DNA of 64,000 bases, from positions 1,612,001 through 1,676,000 of the forward strand of contig CM057062.1 in the NCBI GenBank assembly GCA_029945375.1. The letters are read 5' to 3'. The notes under the pieces are model-generated. The model saw only the letters and a program-made list of their open reading frames with translations, was not told the origin of the DNA and made no database searches. The translations under genes were made by a program, and so were the position numbers. Numbering within the stretch: position 1 is the first letter of the stretch; each line of letters starts with the position of its first letter. Of this stretch, positions 44,610-59,113 are shown piece after piece. This DNA comes from Agaricus subrufescens. Taxonomy: Eukaryota > Basidiomycota > Agaricomycetes > Agaricales > Agaricaceae.

Positions 44610-45211
44610 ATGTTGTCCTCTATTCCGCGTGCCCTCTTCAACTTGACTCTTCTCCTCACATTCGCTGTGTGTGTATCGGCGGTTGTGTATGTCCCTGTCA
44701 ATCCTCCGGTATGTGATGATAGCAGTTATGACTACAAGTACAAACTGCTAATGGATGCTGGAAGCCTTCGAACCCTCTTCCGGTTGAGCAGTGCCCGGCA
44801 GGTAACCTTCAGTGTTGTAACGCCCTTGAGAGAGTATGTCATCACATAGTCTTCATCGATTTTGTTGAGTGTAGACTTATCAAAATTTTGTTTAGTCGGA
44901 CGGTAGCCTTGTAGGGAACCTTCTGGGACTTCTTGGCATAGTACTCCAAGGTGTAGAAGCTTTAGTGTAAGTGCTGATCCACTTTCTCGGTTTATATTAA
45001 GCTGACGGTTGATGTATGATAAGGGGAATAACTTGTTCGCCGATCGACATCTTGGGCATTGGTCAAAATCAGTGCCACACTGAAGCGGTTTGTTGCGAGA
45101 ACAATAACTTTGTGAGTGGATAGCATCTGACTTGATCTATCAACCTTGACCTTGCTTCTCTAGTCGGGTCTTATTGCTATCGGTTGCGTGCCGATCAGTA
45201 TTAACTTGTGA
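44610..45211 (+). CDS. Class I hydrophobin
   Basis: Five exons; the first three are 44610-44708, 44792-44833 and 44896 to about 44968, then about 45025-45111 and about 45164-45211. The product is 115 aa with signal peptide MLSSIPRALFNLTLLLTFAV…SA. The eight cysteines follow the hydrophobin order Cys-X6-CysCys-X32-Cys-X12-Cys-X5-CysCys-X12-Cys-X7: 'CPAGNLQCCN', 'GITCSPI', 'NQCHTEAVCCEN' and 'IAIGCVPISINL'. The 32-residue loop between Cys3 and Cys4 and the hydrophobic 'NLLGLLGIVLQGVEALV' segment are typical of class I. Secreted small amphipathic protein that assembles into rodlet layers on aerial hyphae or fruit-body surfaces. A decayed copy lies about 0.8 kb downstream. Confidence 0.93.
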
Positions 45212-46904
45212 TTGGGCAATTTGAAATGAGTGTAGGGCCCACATGTCTTTTTACCTCAAGTGATGTATGTAACAACGACAATGTGGAGCAAACTTTGCGT
45301 AGGAGTCCAAGGACGCAAGGCTTCTTGTAGTCGTTCGTTATGATTGATCTCATTGTAACAGTGGGCTGCGAAAAAACTTAATTGGATAGCGAAGTTGGTA
45401 TTTGAAGATATGAAGTTCGCAGCGACAGTCATAAGTCATTTCCATAAAAGGCACCCTCAAGGCCTTATATGGGTTGGCAGGGTTTTGCCAAGGAAAGGCT
45501 CCTACTGTTACAGTGGTGATCAATCTCTTGAAACTGAATGTAGGCCGCATGACCAGGGGTCCATAACATGAATAATTGAAATAGGACAATTTTTTGTGTA
45601 ACACAAAACGATTCTGTATCCAACTCGCCTTTATCAATGCCTACGAACAGCGGGTGACAAATTCGCCAGATAAGATACTCTTGAGTCCCTCGAACTATTT
45701 GATCATACTTCATACAATCTGAGACTCTTATGAAAATCATGCTTGTTCTCGCCCTTCCGCTGCTTCCCATTAAATTTGCTGCGCATGTAGTTCGGACCAA
45801 GGTTGTCGACATCAGCTGTGTAACAACAGCGTTTACGTCTATTGGCCTAACTAATGAACATTGGTATGCGTCGGGCCCTATCCTGACTGCTGTTTTATCA
45901 TGGCTTCTTAACGCAGCAATAATTTTCGGCTCCTTTGAGGTCGTATGCGATCGTTTGTGATTTCGTGGACAGCCTACTAAAAGGTTTATCTGGTACGTGC
46001 TGCACGCAGTTCTGCTGTGCAGTACATCTAGAGTCCTATTTGGCTTAGCGACCGAAGAAGTGGAGGGCCTAGTAGCATGAGGATTAGTGCATCCTTGTGG
46101 TAGTGACGAATAAGCTAGCCTAAAGTTATGTTTATGGCCCGAGGAACAGAATGATCCTGTTCACGGGCTGATGTTCTATATTCTACGTATCGGTCAAGAC
46201 AAGTGTCATATCTAACCGGTATTTTGCGAAGAGTATCAGGTTCGGCCTAACATATTGACCACGACCTATTTTTTCCGGATGGCATCATTGCCATCAGTTG
46301 CGTTCCGATCAGCTTTAATCAACTTATGTGATATAGCAGTTTCAAACCAATTGTGTGGCTCGTGTGGTTGTTTACAATAACAGCGGCCTCGGAAGCGAGT
46401 GGGAGGTGTCTGTATTTCGTTCACCAGTGGGTGTTAGGATAACTGGTTATGTCAGCGCCTGAGGTCACATTCAGCGACAATGGCCTACTTTCAGCACACC
46501 GATTCGATACGAGAGCCGAGCACTATCGTATTAGGACGGACCCAGCAAACAAGTCGGTGAGCTCGAGAAGATCTCCGGCCCTTAAGTTTTTGTCGTCCAC
46601 ACGTGGGGAACGCGAGGAATATGAGGAAATTGATGGGTGATCAATCGGAGTTTGAAATTTTCGTGTCCAGTATGAGCCCACGCGCTACATATTTTCTTCC
46701 CCCCCGTGTCTAGTCCACCTGCTTCGAGCAACCTTACTCCCTTCTTCCCATATTTTGAAAGTAAGTTTTTGGTCTCCTGCAGTGCTCTACGACGCGACTT
46801 CTCTGCGCATATATTTGTCGTGTCCAACGGGGCGCGTTGTTGAATCGCGTCGTCGTACTCTGTTGCAATGTTCTCCAGATATACTGACATTGTTGCTGTA
46901 TAGC
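45212..46904. other. Intergenic with hydrophobin relic
   Basis: Besides the relic at 45990-46335, an ORF at 45730-45960 (hydrophobic, 76 aa) and several opposite-strand ORFs were seen and not recognised. The right end is the promoter of the beta-tubulin gene. Confidence 0.45.
45990..46335 (+). pseudogene. Decayed hydrophobin copy
   Basis: Collinear remnants of the hydrophobin exons: 'QFCCAVHLE' at about 46008-46034 (exon 2, CysCys), 'LFGLATEEVEGLVA' at about 46037-46077 followed by a stop (exon 3), GGTCAAGACAAGTGTCAT at 46192-46209 with the rest of exon 4 frame-broken, and 'GIIAISCVPISF' at about 46280-46316 (exon 5). Exon 1 was not found. The gene is dead, with stops and frame losses. It shows that the locus once held a tandem hydrophobin pair. 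Confidence 0.72.
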
Positions 46905-48872
<1,968 letters not shown>

Positions 48873-49355
48873 TTCTAATGCTCACGTCCGCTGGTTACTT
48901 CCGTTCACGACCTTTCTTTTTTTTTACCCCTTGCATGTCCTCGATGATGTTCTTCCGATCGGCCATTTCTCTTACTTGGATTTCTCAAATGCAATCAAGG
49001 TTTTTTAATGATGTTTTTGGTGGAAGCTTACAATAATACTCTTTATTCCCGCCTTGACCAATTGTCAGTACTTGAAAAGAGTGATATACGTGCTCTTCAT
49101 ATTAACGAAGTTGACTTGACTTGACGCTACCAGCCTGCAGAAACATCTGCATTGCTATCGCCTCGATATTTTTATCGTGGGATTCTGCGAGTCCTCAGGA
49201 GAAATGCCGATGTTATACAAAAACAAACAAAGAAATTTGGGGTATGTGATCCTACATAATTTTTTTCTTTTCCTCTTCCTCTCCACTCGCATTCGACTCG
49301 CTCAATTCGAGTGGCGAGGAAGACAACATCCCTAGCCCTCTAATCCATCAGCATT
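48873..49355. other. Intergenic region
   Basis: Tubulin 3' flank (T-rich tracts) and URA2-type promoter (pyrimidine-rich stretch about 49259-49290). No gene seen. Confidence 0.5.
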
Positions 49356-52300
49356 ATGTCCCAAAACATCACGGTGGCAAACGGGAATCTAACCGCTTTG
49401 CGCCCTGCTCTCGCTCGTGCCGTTAGTGATTTCGCCGGCACGCCGGCACCGCCGTCCACTGCTTTCTCGATCAATGAAAATGCCGCCGATTTTGTCGAAG
49501 GCATTCTAGAGCTTGCTGATGGATCTGCGTATTGTGGTATTAATTTCGGTGCCGAAAAGAAGAGTATTGCAGGGGAATGTGTGTTCCAAACAGGTTCGCT
49601 ATCCCAATTCAAAATTTAGATCAGTACTCACGGTGATAACAGGGATGGTTGGATACACGGAATCACTCACGGACCCATCTTACGAGGGCCAGATTCTCGT
49701 GCTAACTTATCCTTTGATTGGCAATTATGGGGTTCCAGAGCGTTCTGCCTCTCTACATGACTTACCTTCCGAATTCGAATCATCACGGATTCACGTCGCC
49801 GCACTTGTCGTTGGTTACTATTCTCAAGATTACAGCCACTTCCTTGCCAATTCTTCGCTTTCTAAATGGCTCAAAGAAAACGGAGTCCCCGCGTTGTACG
49901 GTATTGATACACGCGCTCTGACCAAAAAAATCCGCGAGAAGGGGTCCATGCTCGGGAAAATCCTCGCCCGCTCTAATGAATCTCAAATGAACAGGCCGAG
50001 TATCTCTTCTCTCTTAATGCCTCGCGTCCTCTCCCAGCCGTATGTTCCTCCTACCCCGTACCCATGGCGCGAGGGTTTCATCGACATCCCCTTCTATGAT
50101 CCCAACCAGAAAAACCTCGTCGCGAGTGTGTCTATTTCCACTCCTCGCGTATTTAAACCCACTGTGGAGAGCCGTATGCACCCGTCTGGCAGGCCTTTAC
50201 GAATTTTGGCTCTTGATGTAGGAATGAAGTATAACCAAATCCGTTGTTTTACGAAACGCGGTGTCGAACTTAAAGTCGTCCCCTGGAATTACGAATTCCT
50301 CTCTGAATCTGAACCTTACGACGGTCTCTTTGTTTCCAACGGACCAGGAGATCCAACTATGGTCAAGGAGACGGTCGAGCGGCTTTCAAAGGCAATGGAG
50401 AAGGGAGACAGACCAATCTTTGGTATTTGTCTTGGGCATCAACTCATGGCGCTAGCCGCTGGCGCAAAGACATCGAAAATGAAGTATGGAAATCGCGGGC
50501 AGAACATACCCTGTACAGATGCGCTCTCCGGTCGTTGTTACATCACCAGCCAGAATCATGGTTACGAAGTTGACGCCAAAACACTCCCTCCGCGGTGGAA
50601 AGAGTTTTTCAAAAACGCCAATGATGGTAGTAACGAGGGTATCTACTGCGAAGACAAACCCTTCTTTTCGGTGCAGTTCCATCCGGAATCTACGCCCGGC
50701 CCTCGGGACACTGAATTCCTTTTTGACGTTTTCTTGCGGAACGTCGAAGATTGCGCTACCACCAGCTCTCTCGTCCCAATTTGCATGCCTGGTGGTAAAA
50801 AGGAAGACAACGACAAGCGGGTCCCTCGCGCTGAGGTCTCTAAAGTCATCATCCTTGGTTCTGGAGGGTTGTCTATCGGCCAAGCAGGAGAGTTCGATTA
50901 TTCCGGTTCTCAAGCCATAAAAGCTCTCAAAGAGGAGGGCATCTATACTATCATGATCAATCCAAATATCGCTACGATAGCTACTTCAAAAGGCCTCGCT
51001 GACAAAGTGTACTTCCTCCCTGTCACTCCCGAGTTCGTCCGCAAGGTCATCAATTACGAAAAACCAGATGGAATCTACGTCACCTTCGGCGGGCAAACGG
51101 CTTTGAACGTTGGAGTGAAAATGAAGGACGAGTTTGCGGCCCTCGGAGTCCGAGTTCTTGGGACCCCGATAGATACTATCATCACGACAGAAGACAGGCA
51201 GCTGTTCGCTCGTGCGATGGAGGAGATAGGCGAGAAATGCGCTGAGAGTGCCTCTGCCGTGAATGCTGATGAGGCAATTGCGGCTGCCAAGAGTATCGGT
51301 TTTCCTGTCATCGTACGGGCAGCCTACGCGCTTGGAGGTCTGGGGTCTGGTTTCGCTCAAAATGAGGCTCAGCTACGTGCCTTGTGCAGTAAGGCGTTCG
51401 CTACGAGCCCTCAAGTCTTAATCGAGAAGAGTATGAAAGGATGGAAGGAGATTGAGTATGAGGTTGTCCGCGATTGTAGAGATAACTGCATCACGGTTTG
51501 TAATATGGAGGTAAGCAAGTTTTGACTTGAGCTGGATCGTTGTCTAAGCATTCGCAGAATTTCGATCCCCTTGGTATACATACTGGCGATTCTATCGTCG
51601 TTGCCCCCTCCCAGACACTCTCGGATTCAGATTACAACATGCTTCGTACCACCGCCATTAACGTCATCCGCCATCTTGGCGTCATTGGTGAATGTAACAT
51701 TCAGTATGCCCTCAATCCTACTTCCCGTCAATATTGCATCATTGAAGTGAGTCTCAACTGTTATGCCAAGAGTATATATTCTAAAAGCGTGTCAGGTAAA
51801 TGCTCGTCTCTCTCGTTCTTCTGCTTTGGCATCGAAAGCCACTGGGTATCCGTTGGCATTTATCGCAGCTAAACTTGGGTTGGGAATTCCTCTGAATGAG
51901 ATCAAGAATACAGTGACAAAAGTGACGAGCGCATGTTTCGAGCCTAGCTTGGATTACTGTGTCGTGAAGATTCCTCGATGGGATTTGAAAAAGTTCAGTC
52001 GTGTCAGCAGGCTCTTGAGCAGTAGCATGAAGAGTGTCGGCGAGGTCATGAGTATTGGAAGGACCTTCGAGGAAACAATTCAGAAGGCGATTAGGGCAAT
52101 TGATGATCAGTTCGTCGGTTTTGCCATGGTAAGAAGTCTGCTTTCTCAGTTGCACTAGTCTAATTGTGCTCCCAGAACGAGTACGTAGAGGACATTGACG
52201 AGGAGTTGGTCAACCCTACAGACAAACGTATTTTTGCTATATCAACAGCGTTTCATCGCGGCTATAGCATTGACAAAATACATCAAATGACCAATATCGA

Positions 52301-55300
52301 CAAATGGTTCTTAACAAAGCTCTCCTATATCTACCAAATGGAGAAACGCCTTACGTGGGTCGTTCATCGACTGTCTTCTGGTTGGCACTGACGCAGATTC
52401 TAGCGAGTACAATGTGTCAAGCATCTCGTCATCTCTTCTCAAACAAGCCAAACAGCTCGGCTTCTCCGATCGCCACCTTGCCGTGTGCTTGGGCTCAACG
52501 GAACTTGCCGTCCGCACACTACGTCAGGAGGTTGGAATTGCCCCTTTCATCAAACAGATCGATACTGTCGCCGCAGAGTTCCCCGCGTTCACCAACTATC
52601 TGTACACCACTTACAATGCCGTTGAGCACGACATCAAATTCGAGGATCGTGGTGTCATGGTTCTGGGTTCCGGTGTATACCGCATCGGTTCTTCTGTTGA
52701 ATTCGATTGGTGTGCCGTTCGCGCCATTCGAACTCTTCGCGAGCAAGGTTTCCCGACAGTAATGGTGAACTACAATCCGGAAACTGTCAGTACCGATTAT
52801 GACGAGGCAGATCGTCTATACTTCGAGAATATCTCCTTGGAAACTATCCTCGATATCTTCGACATCGAACAGTCGCGCGGAGTTATCCTCTCCATGGGTG
52901 GCCAAACCCCAAATAATATCGCTCTTCCATTATATCGTCAGAACGTCAAGATTTATGGCACCTCACCAGAGATGATCGATACCGCAGAAAACCGGTACAA
53001 GTTTTCGCGACTTCTCGATGAAATTGGTGTGGATCAACCTCTATGGAAGGAGCTGACTAGTTTCGAGGAAGCGACTGCTTTCTGCGATAAAGTTGGATAT
53101 CCTGTGCTTGTGCGCCCGTCTTACGTTCTATCCGGTGCTGCGATGAACGTCGTTTCAACTGGTGATGACCTGATCAACTACTTGTCCCAAGCCGCCGAAG
53201 TCTCTCGTGACCATCCCGTTGTCATTTCCAAATATATCGAGCAAGCGAAGGAGATCGAGATGGATGCTATCGCGAAAAATGGAAAGATGGTCATGCATTA
53301 TATTTCTGAACACGTCGAAAACGCTGGTGTCCATTCGGGTGACGCCACCCTTATCCATCCACCACAAGATTTGGATCCAGAGACTGTTCGCCAGATTGAG
53401 GAGGCCACAGCTAAGATTGGTAATGCACTTAACGTTACTGGGCCATTCAATATTCAGTTTATTGCGAAAAACAACGAAATCAAGGTGATAGAGTGTAACC
53501 TTCGTGCTGCTCGTTCCTTCCCCTTCGTGTCCAAAGTTACAGGAGTTGACGCAATAGAGATGGCGACGAAAGTTATGTTGGGACTGCCGGTGGAACCATA
53601 CCCCGATCCTGGTCTTCCGACAGCCTATGTCGGTATCAAAGTCCCGCAGTTTAGCTTCAGTCGTTTGACAGGTGCTGACCCTGTCCTGGGAGTTGAAATG
53701 GCTTCAACCGGCGAGGTTGCTTGTTTTGGTCGTGACAAATACGAGGCGTACTTGAAAGCTCTGCTTTCGACAGGCTTTGTCCGTCCGAAGAAGAATATCC
53801 TGTTCTCTGTTGGTAGCTTCAGAGAAAAAGTCGAGTTATTGCCTTCCGTGCAGAGACTGAGTGCTGCTGGATACAATATCTTCGCTACCTCAGGCACGGC
53901 AGACTTCCTGACAGAGCATAACGTTTCCTGCAAGGTAAAGCTTCTTCTTCCACCCTACTTTTCATTTATCTGATCGCTATTTTCTGTTTTAGTACCTCGA
54001 CACACTAGGTCCGAGCGATGTTTCAGGGGAGAAGTCGGAATATTCGTTGACCCAACATCTTGCCAACAACCTTATTGACTTGTACATCAATTTGCCTTCC
54101 AAGAACCACTACAGACGTCCTGCCAGTTACACTAGCAAGGGCTACCAGACCCGTCGTATGGCTATCGATTATGACATTCCACTGGTGACGAATGTCAAGA
54201 ACGCCAAGATCCTTGCAGAAGCTCTTGTTCGCAAACTTCCTCTGGACGTAGCAAGCATCGATTCAAAGAGCTCATATCAAACCCATAGTTTCCCTGGATT
54301 TGTCAATATCGCCGCCTTTATTCCTAATCTGGTGACACAGAGCGGCGAGGACTTGGCTCAGCTCACGGATACATACGTTGCTGCTGGCTTCACTACTGCT
54401 ATCATTCTTCCACTCGGAAGCAAGTCTATCATCTCCGACCGTCAAACATTGGAGCAGGTCCAGTCTACCATTGTGGGCGTTGCTCGTTGCAACTATGCTT
54501 TGAGTGTCACTGCTACTTCTTCCAATATCCAGAGATTAGATGAAGAGATTCAGTCCGAAGCCAAGGCTCTGTTCGTACCCAGAAGCACGCCCTTGTCGAC
54601 GGTTGCGGCCCATTTTACTTCATGGCCCACCGAGAGGGTCATCATCACCAATGCCAAAGGGTCTGATCTGGCTTCTATTCTCTTGTTGGCTAGTTTACAC
54701 GGCCGGAGCGTCCATGTTACCGATATCCAAACGAACGACGACCTCTTGCTCATCACGTTGAGTAAAGCCAAGCAGCTCAAAGTTACTTGCGATGTATCTG
54801 TTTACTCGTTATTCTATACCAAGGAGGATTTCCCTGAAACCGCTGCTCTTCCCACATTGGCCGACCAGAAAGCATTGTGGCAGCGCCTCGACACTATTGA
54901 TGCCTTCTCTGTTGGTACAGTTCCCTCCGAACTCACGCGTGATGTCGGTAAAGCATCTGCAGCTAGTGCCGGATTTGCTGAAGTTTTACCTCTCTTACTT
55001 ACTGCTGTCACTGAGGGCCGCCTTACTCTCGAAGATATCTGTACTCGCCTCCACGACAACCCCGTTCAAATTTTCAGCATACCAGAACAACTCCACACTC
55101 ATGTTGAAGTTGTCATTGGTCGGAAAATGCCATTTAGGAGTCCTCACACTTCCTGGTCACCACTTGACTCGAAGTCTGTCAGCGGAGCCATTCATCGTGT
55201 TGTCATCCATAATCAGACCGTATTTTTGGATGGTGCTTCCTTCTCCTCTCCGACTGGCCGCGACATCTCCGCGGCAACTGTACCTCACGCTCCTCCTAAG

Positions 55301-56501
55301 GATACTGCAACTGACGGTGTCTTGCCCACACCTTTGGCGGCTGTGCCCACACCACAACCATTCCCTACTCAACTTCCAAGCCAGCAAGCCCCTCAGATTG
55401 GTCAATTTTCTGCCAATCTGATAACTCACCCTTCGTTCCACCGCCGTCATATCTTGTCCGTCAAGCAGTTCACTCACCGTGATGTGCACGATCTATTTTC
55501 CCTCGCTCACGAAATGCGGCTACAAGTGGAACGTAATGGCGTCTTAGACATCCTCCGAGGAAAAGTACTCTGCACCGCATTTTATGAACCCTCAACTCGT
55601 ACCAGCGCTTCATTTGAAGCGGCAATGAAGCGATGTGGTGGAGAGGTAGTATCAATTACTGCTGAAAGGTCGTCTGTTGCCAAGGGCGAAACACTTTCCG
55701 ATACAGTTCGGACATTGGCATGCTATGGAGACGCTATTGTACTCCGTCATCCGGATGCTGGAAGTGCTCAAGTAGCTGCGAAGTTCTCATCTGTTCCAAT
55801 CATCAATGGCGGTGACGGTATTGGCGAACATCCCACACAGGTATTTTAGCTTTTCCCTTACTCTTTACCCCTGCTAACACACAGCTAGGCTCTACTTGAC
55901 GTTTATACCATCCGTTCAGAGCTGGGTACTGTCAATGCTCGCACCATTACTCTCCTTGGTGACCTCAAGAACGGACGTACCGTACACAGCCTCGTCACTC
56001 TTCTTTGCCTATACTCCGTTCGCCTGAACCTTGTCTCTCCTCCGTCCCTTGCCATGCCACATAGCGTTGTTTCTGCTGCACGAAAAGCCGGTGTCCCTGT
56101 CACTATCTGTGAATCGCTGGATGAGGTTCTTGAGGGCACTGATGTGTTGTACGTGACGAGGGTCCAGAAGGAGAGATTTGAAAGCGAACAGGAGTGGATG
56201 CAGGTCAAGGATTTATACCGAATTGACCACGCAGTCCTTTCGAGAGCCAAAGAGGATATGATTGTTATGCATCCACTCCCCCGTGTTAATGGTGAGTTTC
56301 TTCATTTCTCAGTTCATCTCACTTTTTGATATTCGATACTCGATAGAAATTGATCCTGAAGTTGATTTCGATTCGAGACGTGCTGTTTATTTCCGCCAAA
56401 TGCGTTATGGTCTTTTCGTGAGTAGCTCTTGTCGGATGCTTGGCAGGTTTCTTATCGAGAATTAGATTCGGATGGCTTTGCTTGCCAGTGTTATGGCTTA
56501 A
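49356..56501 (+). CDS. URA2: Multifunctional CPSase II-aspartate transcarbamylase (URA2 type)
   Basis: About 2,200 residues, few introns. Start ATG 49356. Order: glutamine amidotransferase (49.4-50.8 kb; '[17 protein letters not shown]' with the nucleophile Cys, '[16 protein letters not shown]'); CPSase large subunit, two ATP-grasp halves (50.8-53.9 kb; '[20 protein letters not shown]', '[12 protein letters not shown]', then '[18 protein letters not shown]', '[14 protein letters not shown]', '[19 protein letters not shown]'); a dihydroorotase-like region without metal ligands ('[13 protein letters not shown]' where DHOases have a His-x-His); a Pro-rich linker; and ATCase ('[20 protein letters not shown]', '[15 protein letters not shown]', '[14 protein letters not shown]', 'MHPLPRVN'). 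It ends '[10 protein letters not shown]', stop 56499-56501. It catalyses the first two steps of pyrimidine synthesis and is normally feedback-inhibited by UTP. Confidence 0.96.
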
Positions 56502-56820
56502 CAAAAAGGGAATTATTTTTCCCAATCTTCCGGTCCTAAAAAAATGTAAAACAGGCATCTATACAATCTGATACAACAAGAATAAAGGCATACACTTGGA
56601 ATATTCCGGAGACTCGCTACATACTTATATACAAAATTTCGTCGCCAAATACTGGCTGTCATACACGTACACGTATGAAATATATAATGTGACCATTTCA
56701 GAATAAAGCTTAAGCTGGAGGGCGCAGGGCCTGAGCTGGAAGCCGATCTCTGTGTGCAACGTCAGCTCGAGTCTCAACTCCAGGAGCTGCATGGATGATG
56801 GAGACTTGTATACCTGAAAC
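56502..56820. other. Convergent intergenic region
   Basis: 3' flanks of URA2 (+) and the SLATT-type gene (-). AT-rich; no gene seen. Confidence 0.5.
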
Positions 56821-58376
56821 TCACCCTTTGCCATGACCAAGTAATTTTTCAAACCTTTCTCTTAACTCGTGGAGTCGGTCTTCTTGGTTCGGTTTGGTAC
56901 TGCCTATCGAAGTACCATGATCGAGTAGGAAAGTTTCACAATCACGAATAAACTGGTCGAGATCTTTGACTTTCCCTGCGGAGAGCTCTGGTTCCTGTGA
57001 TCCACGGGCTCTGGCAAGATAGGACGCAATTAATGTTGCGATCCCACCTAAAAATGGAAACGGTCACACTCAGAATTTAAAGGGATATTTCAGGGAGTAG
57101 TTACCTAGAATAGCGGTCGCTATCGAAGTCTGAGAGAAAAACATGAACAAGAGTGCATTAGAAGGTTGGAGGGTAATTCACCTGTTTTCCGGGCGAAGCG
57201 GCTGACAGCCCCGTTGTCAGGGCCCCGATAAGGACTTGGAGGCCAATGGCAATGTTCAATGCGTATGCGGTTACTTTGGCCTGGAGAGCAAATTTTTCGC
57301 GTTCAAACCTAGCCTTCTCGAGCGTAGGATCTAGCCTTAATCCAACGGATCTCTCCTGAGGTCGAATAGCTGGGTTAGGTTCTGAGCTAGAGAAGAAATT
57401 GGAAAGCAGCCTCGCCTTTTCTTCCACCTCCATCATCCAGTCTCTAGACCTCAATGTTCGCGATCGGCTTACATTGGTGTAACCTTGGTTCGGTACAGCA
57501 TCGGGTACTGGCAGTATGATCTCTTCCATACCGTGTCCTGATTTTTCGAATCCATGGCCACTAGTGAGTGGTGCAGTTGTCATTCTTGGACTGACAGTTG
57601 TGGGGTTGTCAGGAGTGACATAGTTGTGGCTTGGGACACCAGCCAATGGGACAGCCATCATGCCACTGGCCCTATCGAAGTTGCCAGGCCGAGTGGCGCC
57701 TCCGACATTATTGAGGCGTCGATTGTAAGCCTACATAAGGAGGTAAGTCAGTTGATTGCTGAGCCGAAAATGTACGGGCTAATTTACCGGATTGATCCAA
57801 GGGTAATTTATAGATGGTGGCATACCGGGATTCATGAAGGCCTGAGGGAGCGGGGGGAGCGGTGCATTTCGACGGATCTCGGTTGGGGTTGAGATATGTG
57901 GTCCGGTGTTGACCTCGGGAATTAAGGCCCCGTGTCCGTCTAGAGAGGGGGGTGGGCTTGTCTGGACTTGCTTGGAGATGGAAGGAGCTGGAGATGGAGT
58001 GGGTTTAACCGGGTTGTCTTGGGCCGCTAGCGTCCCAGTACTAGGTCTGGTTATTGTATCTTGTGATCCACGTCCGGTATGTGCACTCGGAATTGTTTCG
58101 CCTTGACCGGCTATATGTGTTCCGTCCTGAGACCGTAGCGGGGTTTGGTCAGGGCCGGCAGGGGCGGGCTGAGGAACGGGAAACCTCGCCCAAGTAGCTG
58201 GGGAAGATGCTAGAGGCGGATTACCTTGTGGTTGTGGAGGCTCAAGTAGATGTGGGCGGTCTGGAGTCGGTATGTCGACCGGGGACCCAACAGGCTCGGA
58301 TTGAGTCTGAGTAGACTGATCCCGAAGCGTCGTAAGGGTAGAGTCTGCAGCAGGTAAAGAGTCCCTAGGGTTGCTC
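56821..58376 (-). CDS. SLATT-type (fungal) 2TM protein with long disordered N terminus
   Basis: Start ATG 58376: MSNPRDSLPAADSTLTTLRD. Residues 1 to about 300 are Pro/Ser/Thr/Gln-rich and disordered. The conserved part begins near 'SRDWMMEVEEKARLLSNFF', with 'LEKARFEREKFALQAKVTAY'. It then has two membrane helices: 'ALNIAIGLQVLIGALTTGLS' and, after two introns, 'TSIATAILGGIATLIASYLA', followed by 'RARGSQEPELSAGKVKDLDQ' and 'FIRDCETFLLDHGTS'. This matches the fungal branch of SMODS-and-SLOG-associating 2TM effector (SLATT) domains. In prokaryotes SLATT proteins are predicted membrane effectors in nucleotide-signal immunity; the fungal role is unknown. Stop at 56821-56823. Confidence 0.75.
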
Positions 58377-59113
58377 ATCCGTTCAGGCCGAGATCGTCGT
58401 CAAAAGAAAGGGAGAGAGGGCAGGTAAGTAGAGATCCGGGGAGGGGAGGAGAAACATTTTTAAGGATAATTGTGCATATAAGCGTGCGGATTAGTACTAG
58501 CGGGAAGAGAATCGACGTTCGATCCAGCTGTCTTCCAGGCTAACTTACGCCACGGTCTGTGCGGATATAAATAACATATGGCAGGCGACCTCAGGCTATG
58601 GCGAATTCGGAAACAGAGGGTTACTGGCGTTATGGTACGGAACATAGGGTGGCACGGACTTTCCCTGATGTGACCTAAGCGTTTGTGTATCCTCAGCATT
58701 GCAGAAAAAGGAGTTTTGTCCGCACCAAGAAAGGATTCGAGAGTCAGGGTTTTTTTGAATGGAATCGGTTTGCTTTAGGTGTGTTCCGTTATCATAAACA
58801 CTAACTGTATACCAGAAACTATCTTTGGTCTGAGGCTGAGTGACAGACGGGGAGTTCCCGTGTATCGCATCGATTTTAGGCCGGAGCCGAAGTAGCCTTT
58901 TATACGGGTTCTGTAAGTTCTAGGAGTGGGGATGATGGTTCAGGCTACCATACAGGTTAAGTTAATCCTCGGGCCGTGATGTAAGTACGCACTATCTCAA
59001 TCATGAGACTATAGTAGAATTTTCAGATGAAACGTATTCTAGAAGGAACATGAAAGAGGTGTGACTGCCGATAGCATATTACCGTGTACCTGGTCTAAAA
59101 ATTTGATGGCAGG
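58377..59113. other. Intergenic region
   Basis: Promoter of the SLATT-type gene and 3' flank of the F-box-like gene. ORF 58460-58699 (minus) has no recognised feature. No gene supported. Confidence 0.45.

Noticed and set aside
45350..45812. Overlapping minus-strand ORFs in the hydrophobin flank
   Set aside because: No motif, mutually overlapping, poor composition; random ORFs in intergenic DNA.
50452..51360. Minus-strand ORFs of 120-150 codons
   Set aside because: Shadows of the URA2-type coding exons.
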